Translations under genes and position numbers: made by a program
The notes under the pieces: generated by a model
The model's input: the letters and a program-made list of their open reading frames with translations, nothing else
Databases searched by the model: none
What the model was told of the DNA's origin: nothing
In this document: in pieces, positions 1 through 6,393 of the stretch
Layout: every line of letters starts with the position of its first letter
Numbering within the stretch: the stretch's first letter is position 1
Origin: an uncultured Brachyspira sp.
GTDB taxonomy: Bacteria; Spirochaetota; Brachyspiria; Brachyspirales; Brachyspiraceae
Reading direction: 5' to 3'
DNA length: 12,815 nucleotides
Assembly: GCA_934725525.1 (NCBI GenBank)
Contig: CAKVCG010000042.1
Coordinates: forward strand, 1-12,815

Positions 1-150
1 ATTCATCAAGGTTTTGTTGAAATGTCTAATGTTAAAGTCGTTGATGAAATGGTTGATATGATTGTGGCGCAAAGAGCTTACGAAATGAATTCAAAAGCCG
101 TGCAAACAAGCGATAATTTGCTTGCTACGGTGGTAAACTTAAAAAGATAA
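1..150 (+). CDS. flgG: FlgG, flagellar distal rod protein (C-terminal end, 5' truncated by window)
   Basis: The window opens inside an open frame that reads 49 codons to a TAA at 148-150. The end of the protein contains [20 protein letters not shown] followed by [17 protein letters not shown]. This is the conserved C-terminal helix of the rod/hook/filament axial family, which packs into the D0 domain of the rod. The EMVDMI-AQRAYE-NSKA-QTSD pattern fits FlgG better than FlgF or FlgE. FlgG forms the distal rod of the flagellar axle, in the periplasm. The gene runs on the plus strand, opposite to the export-gate operon at the right of the window. It is followed directly by a hairpin at 175-208, so it appears to be the last gene of its transcript. 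Only the 3' end is visible; the family call is firm, the exact rod paralogue slightly less so. Confidence 0.9.
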   Translation: MHQGFVEMSNVKVVDEMVDMIVAQRAYEMNSKAVQTSDNLLATVVNLKR

Positions 151-174
151 ATAATTAAATAATAATTTAAAATG

Positions 175-216
175 CAGAAAGAGATATTTTTAAAATACCT
201 CTTTTCTGTATATTTT
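175..216. terminator. Hairpin between convergent flgG and transglycosylase genes
   Basis: Left arm CAGAAAGAG (175-183) can pair with CTCTTTTCTG (199-208), leaving one bulged T. An A/T-rich upper stem continues through 185-197. On the plus strand the stem is followed by TATATTTTC, a modest T-tract, as expected of a factor-independent terminator for flgG. The stop codon of the minus-strand transglycosylase gene (190-192) lies inside the loop region, so the same hairpin could act in both directions. The stem is imperfect and the T-tract interrupted, so strength is uncertain. Confidence 0.6.
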
Positions 217-744
217 CCCATAAGAGATTTGATTTTTCACATAAAGTAAATTCAACATTCTATATTCTTGTTTAATACTTTTAGCGTAAGATTCTCCTTT
301 TTTATTATAATCATGCCCAGCATTATAATATCTAAGAGAATTTTCAATATTGCCTTCAAACATTCCAAGTAGTTTATTAATAAATCTAACGCCAAGTATT
401 ATATTATCTCTTTTTTTATATCGGTTTAATTTTGGATCAACATCCCTATTCGCTATAGGCGTTATTTGACAATAGCCATAAGCGTTTTTCCTCGATAAAG
501 CCGTAGGAACAAAATCGCTTTCAACTTTAATCAAAGAGACCATTAAAAGAGGGTCCACATTATAATCCAAACAAATATCGAAAACATCTTTTATAAACCA
601 AAAATCTTGATTATAATGATTGGCTATATTTCCTATAAGAACAGCCAAGTCGTCGGATGAAGAATAATCTTTAATATTAAAATCATGCGTCTCTAAGCTA
701 AAATCTCCGATTAAAAACATTATTAATACTATAACTCTTTTCAT
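190..744 (-). CDS. Small secreted lytic transglycosylase (SLT/goose-lysozyme-like fold)
   Basis: This 184-residue protein has the signature blocks of the soluble lytic transglycosylase family, which cleaves the MurNAc-GlcNAc bond of peptidoglycan with formation of a 1,6-anhydro product. Visible blocks are the catalytic-Glu block KVESDF (Glu about residue 75), AYGYCQITP (about 88-96; the family usually has GLMQ-MP here, so GYCQ is a variant), and RYYNAG (138-143), the substrate-groove YNAG motif. Residues 4-16 are hydrophobic behind a Lys-Arg start and could be a short signal peptide, although no clear cleavage site or lipobox is seen. The ATG at 742-744 is preceded by AAAGGGGTAGG. The gene is convergent with flgG and divergent from the ferredoxin gene. 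Its place beside flgG suggests, but does not prove, a role in opening the cell wall for the rod. The general family call is strong; the physiological role is inference. Confidence 0.82.
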   Translation of the reverse strand: MKRVIVLIMFLIGDFSLETHDFNIKDYSSSDDLAVLIGNIANHYNQDFWFIKDVFDICLDYNVDPLLMVSLIKVESDFVPTALSRKNAYGYCQITPIANRDVDPKLNRYKKRDNIILGVRFINKLLGMFEGNIENSLRYYNAGHDYNKKGESYAKSIKQEYRMLNLLYVKNQISYGKIYRKEVF

Positions 745-813
745 AAACCTACCCCTTTATTGTATGTAATATTTTAATCGATAATAAATAAAAAGAATCT
801 ATTGAATAACTAA

Positions 814-841
814 ATTATACTATATTACGATAATAAAGCAA
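814..841 (-). promoter_or_regulatory. Probable sigma70-type promoter for the transglycosylase gene
   Basis: Read on the minus strand, TTGCTT (836-841) and TATAAT (814-819) are separated by 16 bases. The start codon of the transglycosylase gene lies about 70 bases downstream, giving a leader of roughly 60 bases. The -10 is a perfect consensus, but the surrounding DNA is extremely AT-rich, so chance matches are common; the -35 element and the spacing are what support it. Confidence 0.5.
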
Positions 842-932
842 TAAATAAATTTATTTGAGTAAACATAATATTAAATTAATATACCGCTACATTATAATAT
901 AATAATAGTATATATATGTATCATAATAAGTA

Positions 933-960
933 TTGATTTCAATTATATTTATGTTATAAT
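933..960 (+). promoter_or_regulatory. Probable sigma70-type promoter for the ferredoxin gene
   Basis: TTGATT (933-938) and a consensus TATAAT (955-960) are 16 bases apart and lie about 35 bases upstream of the ferredoxin ATG. With the strong Shine-Dalgarno and the terminator after the gene, this suggests a short, well-expressed transcript. The rest of the 745-994 divergent intergenic region is almost pure A/T, and I see no other clear element in it. Confidence 0.6.
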
Positions 961-983
961 TAAAATACAGTTTAATTTTTTAT

Positions 984-989
984 GGAGGT
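984..989 (+). promoter_or_regulatory. Strong Shine-Dalgarno site of the ferredoxin gene
   Basis: GGAGGT lies five bases before the ATG at 995. It is a near-perfect anti-16S match in a very AT-rich leader, so it fixes the start of this short gene. Confidence 0.8.
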
Positions 990-994
990 AAATT

Positions 995-1162
995 ATGCCA
1001 CGTGTTATAAATAACGATTGTGTAGCCTGCGGTTCATGCTTGCCTGAATGCGCTTTCGGAGCTATTAGCGAAGGAGATATTTATGTAATAGACCCTGACA
1101 AATGCACAGATTGCGCTGCTTGCGAAGCTGTTTGTCCAAGCAACGCTATACATCAAGCTTAG
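995..1162 (+). CDS. 2[4Fe-4S] ferredoxin, clostridial type, 55 residues
   Basis: The frame starts with ATG behind GGAGGT and ends at TAG 1160-1162. It encodes 55 residues with two complete cluster motifs: CVACGSCLPEC (Cys 9, 12, 15, 19) and CTDCAACEAVCP (Cys 37, 40, 43, 47). This is the usual length and layout of small clostridial-type bacterial ferredoxins, cytoplasmic low-potential electron carriers for anaerobic enzymes such as pyruvate:ferredoxin oxidoreductase or hydrogenase. By hand count the gene is about 45% G+C, well above its surroundings. Part of that comes from Cys, Ala and Gly codons and part perhaps from high expression. It has its own promoter and terminator, so it is probably monocistronic. 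Nothing links it functionally to the flagellar genes. Its presence supports an anaerobic lifestyle. Confidence 0.96.
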   Translation: MPRVINNDCVACGSCLPECAFGAISEGDIYVIDPDKCTDCAACEAVCPSNAIHQA

Positions 1163-1182
1163 TCTGTTACGGATGGCATACG

Positions 1183-1215
1183 GGGCGGGTTTTTAACCTG
1201 CCCTTTATTTTTAAT
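1183..1215 (+). terminator. Strong intrinsic terminator after the ferredoxin gene
   Basis: GGGCGGGTT (1183-1191) pairs with AACCTGCCC (1195-1203) as a 9-bp stem containing one G-T pair, closed by a three-base loop. The T-rich tail TTTATTTTTAAT follows at once. It begins 20 bases after the ferredoxin stop codon and is the most GC-rich stem in the window. Confidence 0.9.
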
Positions 1216-1255
1216 CTAATCGAAAATTTTAAAATAAACTTCAAAGGAATTTTAA

Positions 1256-2029
1256 TTGATAAATAATACTTATGCATTTATTCTCTCTTATAATAAATAT
1301 AAAACTTCCACAATAATCGCTTCGTTTCTTACAAGAAATTCCATAATAGAAGCAATATGCTATAGAGCTAAAAAAGACTCAAAAGCGTTCGGGTCTGATT
1401 TTGAAAGCGTATCAAAAATGCAAATAACTTTATATCAAAAAAAACAGCCTAATTTATCAATATTAAAAGAATCTTCAATAATAAAAAATTATAATTCGCT
1501 GGAAAAATCAATTTATTCTTCGCTTGCAGTTTTTTATATAAGAGAAATTTTATTATATTCGGCAAAAGATTTTGACGAAAGATATTTTATTCTTATGGAA
1601 AAAACCTTAAACGCTATGGAAGAATTGGAAGAAAATAAAAATGCATTATTAAAAAATTATCTAAATATACTTTTAAGAGCTTTTGAAATGAAAGTTTTGC
1701 ATATATTGGGAATATCGCCGCAATTAGATTCATGCGTTTTATGTTCAAATATCAAAGCGAATTTTTATTCAATATCTGAAGGCGGAATTATATGCGATAA
1801 TTGTAAAAAGACTCTAAAAGACGCTATTGAACTTGATAAAAACGACATTAATTTTATGAGAATAATAAAACGAACTTCTTTAATCGATATAATTAAAAAT
1901 AAAGAAATAAATAATTTTTATTCAAATTCAATAAGCAATGTAAGAGATATAATGAATAAATCTCTTTTTAATCATTTAAATAAAAATTTCAAAAGTCTTA
2001 AAGTGTTGGAAGAAGTTTTATTTAATTAA
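1256..2029 (+). CDS. recO: RecO, DNA repair / recombination mediator
   Basis: RecO works with RecR (and RecF) to load RecA onto SSB-coated single-stranded DNA. The 257-residue length is typical. The N-terminal part (about 1-80) matches the RecO OB-fold layout: a short beta-strand start with YAFILSYNKY, then an S/T-rich stretch and a basic region. The central helical part contains the zinc-ribbon cysteines as CVLC (160-163) and CDNC (180-183), which many but not all RecO proteins keep. The start is a TTG at 1256 with AAAGGA seven bases upstream; no ATG or GTG fits better. The gene follows the ferredoxin terminator by about 40 bases with no clear promoter of its own, so it may rely on read-through. 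It converges on fapA with only 7 bases between stop codons. N-terminal sequence conservation in RecO is low, so the call rests on layout and zinc ribbon. Confidence 0.85.
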   Translation: MINNTYAFILSYNKYKTSTIIASFLTRNSIIEAICYRAKKDSKAFGSDFESVSKMQITLYQKKQPNLSILKESSIIKNYNSLEKSIYSSLAVFYIREILLYSAKDFDERYFILMEKTLNAMEELEENKNALLKNYLNILLRAFEMKVLHILGISPQLDSCVLCSNIKANFYSISEGGIICDNCKKTLKDAIELDKNDINFMRIIKRTSLIDIIKNKEINNFYSNSISNVRDIMNKSLFNHLNKNFKSLKVLEEVLFN

Positions 2030-2036
2030 ATATTTT

Positions 2037-4010
2037 TTATTTTTTATCTATCTTTTTGTCGTTTTTAGGCTCGCCTCTATATTTCTCGCTCATTATTATT
2101 CCGTTTTCCTCATAAAAAGTAATGGCCTTATAATTTTGTCTTATTGAAAACTCCGCGCTCCCTATCACGAGTTCTACTCCCGATAGCATTTCTTTCCCCG
2201 CGCTTATAGTGGAATCTATTTTTTCTATTTCCATCTGCTGAACCATACTTTCTCTATTCAAAACTACCTCTTCTCTTCTGCTACTCGATTGTTCAAGTTG
2301 CTCTTTCAAACTTTGTAATTGTTCCTTTTTTTCATCATCCAATTTTTTTATTTTTGAGGCTTGTTCTAAAGATTTTATTCCTCTTTCAAGCTCCTCTATA
2401 GCGATATCTAATTCCACTTTTTCTCTTTCCATAGCATCTATTGAACGTCTTTTTGCTGGACTTACTCCCGTTTCTATTAGGGTTTTAGTCCCGGATTGGG
2501 AGCCTAAAACTTTTCCGTTTACTTCGTTCAAAGCCCTTAATCTTCCTCCGCTTGCCGATGCCCTCTTTCCTATAAGTATTATTCTGTTGTCGGCGTCTAT
2601 ATTTGAATTTAATATAGCTTCCGTTACTACGACATTATTTCCTGCTTCAACATTAGAAAATTGTATAAATTTTGCAATAACATCTCCGCCCGCTTTAACG
2701 AAACTATTTTCATTTCCTTGAATACCGAGCTTAACCATTATATCGCCTTTAGCTTCAAGATTGCATTTACCTACGGTCCCCTGAATATCTATATTACCTT
2801 CGGCCTTAATAAAATAATTATCGCTAACGCTTCCTTTGACAAGCACGCTTCCTATAAAATTGATATTACCCGTTTCAGATCCAACATCTCCAGCAACCTC
2901 GAATATAGGCTCTACGCTTAATAATTTTCCTTTTAAAACAACCTGTCCATTAATTGAGGCTAATATAAATTTATTATCATCAGACATTTTAACATTATCA
3001 CCCAATATTTCTTTAGGGTCTATATCCTTTCCGCTTTTAGTTTCTATTTTATCTCCAAATACGGTTATTCCCTCTTCTCCATCGCTTGCATCTATCTTTT
3101 CGGCTAATTGTTGTCCCTCTTTGACATTTTCAACTATACTTAAATCTTTATAATCTATACTTTCCTCTTCACCAATAAATTTAGGTATAACTTTCTTATT
3201 AACATTGACTAAAAATTCTATTTTCGCATTCTTTCCGTTAATAGGATGCTTTCCTTCCGCAACGAGTATAGGAATATTATAAACTCCTTCTTCTAAATAT
3301 TTATTAATACTCTCTTCCTGTATACCGTATATAATTCCACTATTTTCAAGTAATTCTTTAATATCTGCCAAATCCATTTCTCTTCCCCCATTTGTGGGTT
3401 TACTCATAGTTACAAAAGCTTGCATTTTATCTTCCGTAACTGAATAATTTAATTTAGCATTATATACGGATTTAGAAGAATCCCACTCGGCTATTTTCTC
3501 ATATTCTCCTTTCTGTTCGTTAAGTATCTTTTTAGACAAATTAGCATCATATTCTTTTATACCCGCTTCTATCAATTTAGATTCTAATGAAGTAATATCT
3601 TCTATTCTCTTTCCACCCGCAATTGGGGGAGATACCTTTAAAAATACTCCATTTCTTTTAACTCGAACGATTATTTTAGTATCCCTATCTATTAAAAGAC
3701 TATCTTTATTAGGACTATTTTCAATTGAAGTATAGTCCTTATATGCTCCCGCATTAATCTCAAATTTTTCATACTCCATGTGAGTATATCTGACAAAATA
3801 CTTCCCCCCGCCTATTCCTAAAAATCCTTTACTTCTATCTTTTAGAACTTTATAAGTTAATTCATAAACGGGACATTGAAATATTGCCGCCGCTTCCTGC
3901 ATACCTTGCTCCAACGAATGAACATATAGTTCAACCGAATGAAAATTATTTGATTTATAAATACTCTTATAAAAATTACTCTGTAAAATCTTTTTCTTTA
4001 ATTCATTCAT
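2037..4010 (-). CDS. fapA: FapA-family (DUF342) flagellar-operon protein with N-terminal Jag_N-like domain
   Basis: The 657-residue protein has the FapA/DUF342 layout. Residues 23-77 form a Jag_N-like beta-alpha-beta module with the hallmark KGFLGIGG loop (61-68). The middle holds the FapA core, including a segment near 214-232 (DIKELLENSGIIYGI), followed by a right-handed beta-helix of short repeats with G-[ND]-[IV] turns at about 372-500. A charged coiled coil occupies about 522-600. FapA proteins are cytoplasmic and commonly sit in flagellar operons or next to sigma28-type genes; in Borrelia a homologue occupies the same place after flhG and the small membrane gene. Its molecular role is not settled; Vibrio FapA has been tied to polar flagellar control. 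The ATG at 4010 has GGGGTG upstream. It is the last gene of the operon, and no hairpin is seen between it and the converging recO gene. Confidence 0.87.
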   Translation of the reverse strand: MNELKKKILQSNFYKSIYKSNNFHSVELYVHSLEQGMQEAAAIFQCPVYELTYKVLKDRSKGFLGIGGGKYFVRYTHMEYEKFEINAGAYKDYTSIENSPNKDSLLIDRDTKIIVRVKRNGVFLKVSPPIAGGKRIEDITSLESKLIEAGIKEYDANLSKKILNEQKGEYEKIAEWDSSKSVYNAKLNYSVTEDKMQAFVTMSKPTNGGREMDLADIKELLENSGIIYGIQEESINKYLEEGVYNIPILVAEGKHPINGKNAKIEFLVNVNKKVIPKFIGEEESIDYKDLSIVENVKEGQQLAEKIDASDGEEGITVFGDKIETKSGKDIDPKEILGDNVKMSDDNKFILASINGQVVLKGKLLSVEPIFEVAGDVGSETGNINFIGSVLVKGSVSDNYFIKAEGNIDIQGTVGKCNLEAKGDIMVKLGIQGNENSFVKAGGDVIAKFIQFSNVEAGNNVVVTEAILNSNIDADNRIILIGKRASASGGRLRALNEVNGKVLGSQSGTKTLIETGVSPAKRRSIDAMEREKVELDIAIEELERGIKSLEQASKIKKLDDEKKEQLQSLKEQLEQSSSRREEVVLNRESMVQQMEIEKIDSTISAGKEMLSGVELVIGSAEFSIRQNYKAITFYEENGIIMSEKYRGEPKNDKKIDKK

Positions 4011-4028
4011 AAAAACACCCCATATTTA

Positions 4029-4835
4029 TTATAATAAAGCTTTTTTTATCTCCGAAAGACTATGCCTTAAATCTTGTATGGCTTTTGTATGAAGTTGTGA
4101 TACTCTACTTTCGGACACATCCAATACTTTGCCTATCTCTTTCAAAGTTAATTCATCATAATAATATAATATCAATACCTGCTGTTCTTTATCCGGAAGT
4201 TTTTTTAAAGCTTTTACTATCTCTTTTTGAACCTCTTCTCTTTCCGCCAAATATTCTGGATTCGTTTTATCACTAGACTTTAATGTATCTATAATAGAAA
4301 TCTCATCGGATTCATCGCCCGTATACCAAACATCGCTTAAAGAAGATGTAGCGGCTTGTATATTATATCCCATAATTTCATTATATTTTTCAATAGTTAT
4401 TCCAAGTATATTTGCTATTTCCTGAGGCTGAGCTTTTCTTTTTAATTTTAATTCCAGCGCTTCCGTTACTTCTTGTATCTCTTTTATAGTTTTACGAACC
4501 GACCTTGGTAAACTATCTATTTTTCTAAACTCATCGTATATAGAACCTTGTATTCTCGTAAGTGCATAAGTTTTAAATTTTATATCTCTATTCGGGTCAT
4601 ATTTATCTATGGCGTCTAAAAGTCCGAAAAAACCAAACCCTACCAAATCCTCAAAGTCCACGCCTCTAATATTTGCAGTATGTATTCTTCCAGCTGCATA
4701 TTTCACCAAAGGAGTATATTTAATTACTATAGCTTCCCTTATTTGAGGAGATGAAGTTTTTTTATACTCCACCCAATATTCTTGTTCATTTTCATCGGTA
4801 ATATTCGGTAGATTATCTCTTTTATTCTTACTCAT
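4029..4835 (-). CDS. Sigma28-family (FliA/WhiG) sigma factor, downstream copy
   Basis: This is a complete 268-residue alternative sigma factor that would direct RNA polymerase to late flagellar and chemotaxis promoters. Region 2 spans about 34-107 (DLVGFGFFGLLDAIDKYDP, FKTYALTRIQGSIYDE), region 3 about 115-185, and region 4 about 205-262 with the helix-turn-helix LTLKEIGKVLDVSESRVSQL (229-248) that reads the -35 element. There is no region 1.1, as in the FliA/WhiG class. The family's DWVPRSVR motif at the 2.4/3.0 junction reads DSLPRSVR, so the tryptophan is replaced. The ATG follows ATAGGA by six bases. It lies 20 bases after the stop of a second, about 74% identical sigma gene (4856-5659), so the two are co-transcribed. 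I cannot tell which copy is the functional FliA equivalent; this one keeps the closer match to PRSVR. Confidence 0.92.
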   Translation of the reverse strand: MSKNKRDNLPNITDENEQEYWVEYKKTSSPQIREAIVIKYTPLVKYAAGRIHTANIRGVDFEDLVGFGFFGLLDAIDKYDPNRDIKFKTYALTRIQGSIYDEFRKIDSLPRSVRKTIKEIQEVTEALELKLKRKAQPQEIANILGITIEKYNEIMGYNIQAATSSLSDVWYTGDESDEISIIDTLKSSDKTNPEYLAEREEVQKEIVKALKKLPDKEQQVLILYYYDELTLKEIGKVLDVSESRVSQLHTKAIQDLRHSLSEIKKALL

Positions 4836-4855
4836 AAATATCCTATACTTAAATA

Positions 4856-5659
4856 TTATAATAAAGCTTTTTTTATTTCTGAAAGACTATACCTTAAACC
4901 TTGTATGGCTTTCGTATGAAGCTGGGATACCCTACTTTCGGACACATCCAATACTTTGCCTATCTCTTTTAAAGTAAGACCTTCGTAATAATATAATATC
5001 AATACCTGTTGTTCTTTTGGCTCTAATTTTTTCAAAGCGTTCACAATCTCTTTTTGAACCGCTTCTCTTTCCGCCAAATATTCTGGATTTGTTTTATAGC
5101 TCGATTTTAAAGTATCTATAATGAAAAGCTCGTCCGAATCATCGCCAGGATACCAAACTTCGTTTATAGAAGTTACGGAAGCTTGTAAAGCATATCTCAT
5201 AATTTCATTATATTTCTCCACAGTTATTCCAACTATATTCGCTATTTCTTGAGGTTGAGCGTTTCTTTCTAACTTAATCTCCAATATTTCTTTTGCTTTT
5301 TCTATTATACCCATTTCTTGACGAATAGGCCTTGGCAAATTATCCATTTTTCTTAGTTCATCATGAATAGAACCCGTTATTCTCATAAGCGCATAAGTCG
5401 TAAATTTTATCTCTATATTTGGATTATATTTATCTATAGCGTCCAAAAGACCTAAATAACCGCAACTTACCAAATCATCAAAATCCACTCCTACTATTTT
5501 GGTATGTATTTTGGAAGCCGCATATTTTACAAAAGGAGCGTATTTAATTACCATAGCACCTCTTATTTGAGGAGATAAAGTTTTTTTATATTTTACCCAA
5601 TATTCTTGCTCATTTTCATCTGTAATATTCGGTAAATTATATTTCTTATTATTTTTCAC
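4856..5659 (-). CDS. Sigma28-family (FliA/WhiG) sigma factor, upstream copy (GTG start)
   Basis: This complete 267-residue sigma factor has the same layout as its downstream neighbour. A hand alignment gives about 199 of 268 identical positions with one single-residue gap (around residue 55). Identity is about 90% over the last 88 residues, with an identical helix-turn-helix, but only about 50% across residues 95-134, the -10-reading region 2.4 and region 3.0. The usual DWVPRSVR reads DNLPRPIR here, losing both the Trp and the conserved Ser. The start is GTG (5657-5659) with only a weak GAGTGG upstream, so translation may be lower than for the downstream copy. A 57-base gap separates it from the preceding gene. 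There is no frameshift or stop, and the family-critical sequence is intact. It is therefore likely functional but with altered promoter preference; that last point is inference. Confidence 0.9.
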   Translation of the reverse strand: MKNNKKYNLPNITDENEQEYWVKYKKTLSPQIRGAMVIKYAPFVKYAASKIHTKIVGVDFDDLVSCGYLGLLDAIDKYNPNIEIKFTTYALMRITGSIHDELRKMDNLPRPIRQEMGIIEKAKEILEIKLERNAQPQEIANIVGITVEKYNEIMRYALQASVTSINEVWYPGDDSDELFIIDTLKSSYKTNPEYLAEREAVQKEIVNALKKLEPKEQQVLILYYYEGLTLKEIGKVLDVSESRVSQLHTKAIQGLRYSLSEIKKALL

Positions 5660-5716
5660 AATAAACCACTCTATTTAGTTTCTTATTATAACCTATAAAC
5701 TTCTATATAAAATAAT

Positions 5717-6385
5717 TTAACTTTCTTTTTTCTCATTCCCTTTATCTTTGGCAATCATAGTTCTTATAGCAATAGCCGTTTTTTCAGGATCATCCATAAT
5801 CTCTCTTTCCATATTTTTTTCATTAACTTTTCTATCGCTATTATAATATATATTAGTATCTTGTATATTGGATAAATTATTATATGACGGTGTATTTAAT
5901 ATAATATCCCCTATATCACCCCTTAAATTAGGATAATCTACTTTATTATTTTTATCAATATTAAAATCGTTTTTAATGGTTTCTTTAGGTTTAGGAATAT
6001 CTTCAAGTATGGAATCGGAACTATTTTCAGATTTTGATTTGGTTAATATATCACTATCGTTTGAAGTTTGCAAACTGTTTTCTTCTGCCGAATAAGCATT
6101 AGAATTATTGCCTAAAGAATTATCCGCTATACCGGAAACCGTTTCAACATCCGAATTCTCAATTATATTTCCTAAATATTTTATCAGCGCTATATTTAAA
6201 CCGTATAATATAGCCATAGTTATTATAGCGGAAATCAGCGCTTTAAAAACCGAAATATCTATTCTATTTTTAAACGCGACCGAAAGCATAAGAGTAATAA
6301 TGAAAGTTAAACCAGATATAATAGCCGTAAGTTTTCCAAAATTGGATGAAAAATAACTTTTTAATTTATTAACTATATTCTCCAT
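5717..6385 (-). CDS. flgV: Two-TM membrane protein in the FlgV position, with FliF-C-like tail
   Basis: The 222-residue protein has two membrane helices (about 19-38 and 45-71), then a polar, Ser/Asn/Asp-rich cytoplasmic stretch (about 75-190) without recognisable fold, and a conserved-looking C-terminal peptide DDPEKTAIAIRTMI (198-211). It directly follows flhG (8-base gap; AGGA of its ribosome site overlaps the flhG stop) and precedes the sigma and fapA genes. In Borrelia the same place after flhG (BB_0268) holds a membrane protein, formerly called Hfq and renamed FlgV, that affects flagellar assembly; the symbol here rests on position and membrane layout, not on an alignment. The C-terminal peptide resembles the DP-x-x-[VT]-A-x-x-IR-x-[WM]-[IM] tail with which the MS-ring protein FliF binds FliG. 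Membrane topology and that tail would suit a basal-body partner, but this is inference. The middle is low-complexity and of little diagnostic value. Confidence 0.62.
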   Translation of the reverse strand: MENIVNKLKSYFSSNFGKLTAIISGLTFIITLMLSVAFKNRIDISVFKALISAIITMAILYGLNIALIKYLGNIIENSDVETVSGIADNSLGNNSNAYSAEENSLQTSNDSDILTKSKSENSSDSILEDIPKPKETIKNDFNIDKNNKVDYPNLRGDIGDIILNTPSYNNLSNIQDTNIYYNSDRKVNEKNMEREIMDDPEKTAIAIRTMIAKDKGNEKKES

Positions 6386-6393
6386 AAACGTTC

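Larger units (their letters stand above)
4027..5659. repeat. Tandem duplication containing the two sigma28-type genes (about 827-bp period)
   Basis: The two sigma genes are direct tandem copies offset by 827 bases. Exact shared DNA includes 23 bases across the stop codons (4027-4049 and 4854-4876), 38 bases in the region-4 part (4105-4142 and 4932-4969) and 28 bases near 4235 and 5062. DNA similarity fades towards the 5' ends. The copies arose by duplication in place; the very similar 3' halves suggest either constraint on region 4 or later gene conversion. Confidence 0.85.

Noticed and set aside
745..994. A riboswitch, RNA gene or CRISPR-like array in the divergent intergenic region.
   Set aside because: The region is nearly pure A/T with no conserved stem, no tRNA-like fold and no regular repeats; only the two promoters stand out.
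2661..3153. Two overlapping plus-strand frames opposite fapA.
   Set aside because: Antisense to the FapA beta-helix; no motif, no ribosome site, and they overlap each other in different frames.
4856..5659. The upstream sigma copy as a pseudogene.
   Set aside because: The frame is intact from GTG to stop, all sigma regions are present and the helix-turn-helix is fully conserved, so decay is not indicated.
5660..5716. A possible promoter (TATAAT on the minus strand) in the 57-base gap before the upstream sigma gene.
   Set aside because: The -10 matches, but no acceptable -35 sits at 16-18 bases, and such matches are frequent in DNA this AT-rich. An internal promoter for the sigma genes remains possible but not supported.
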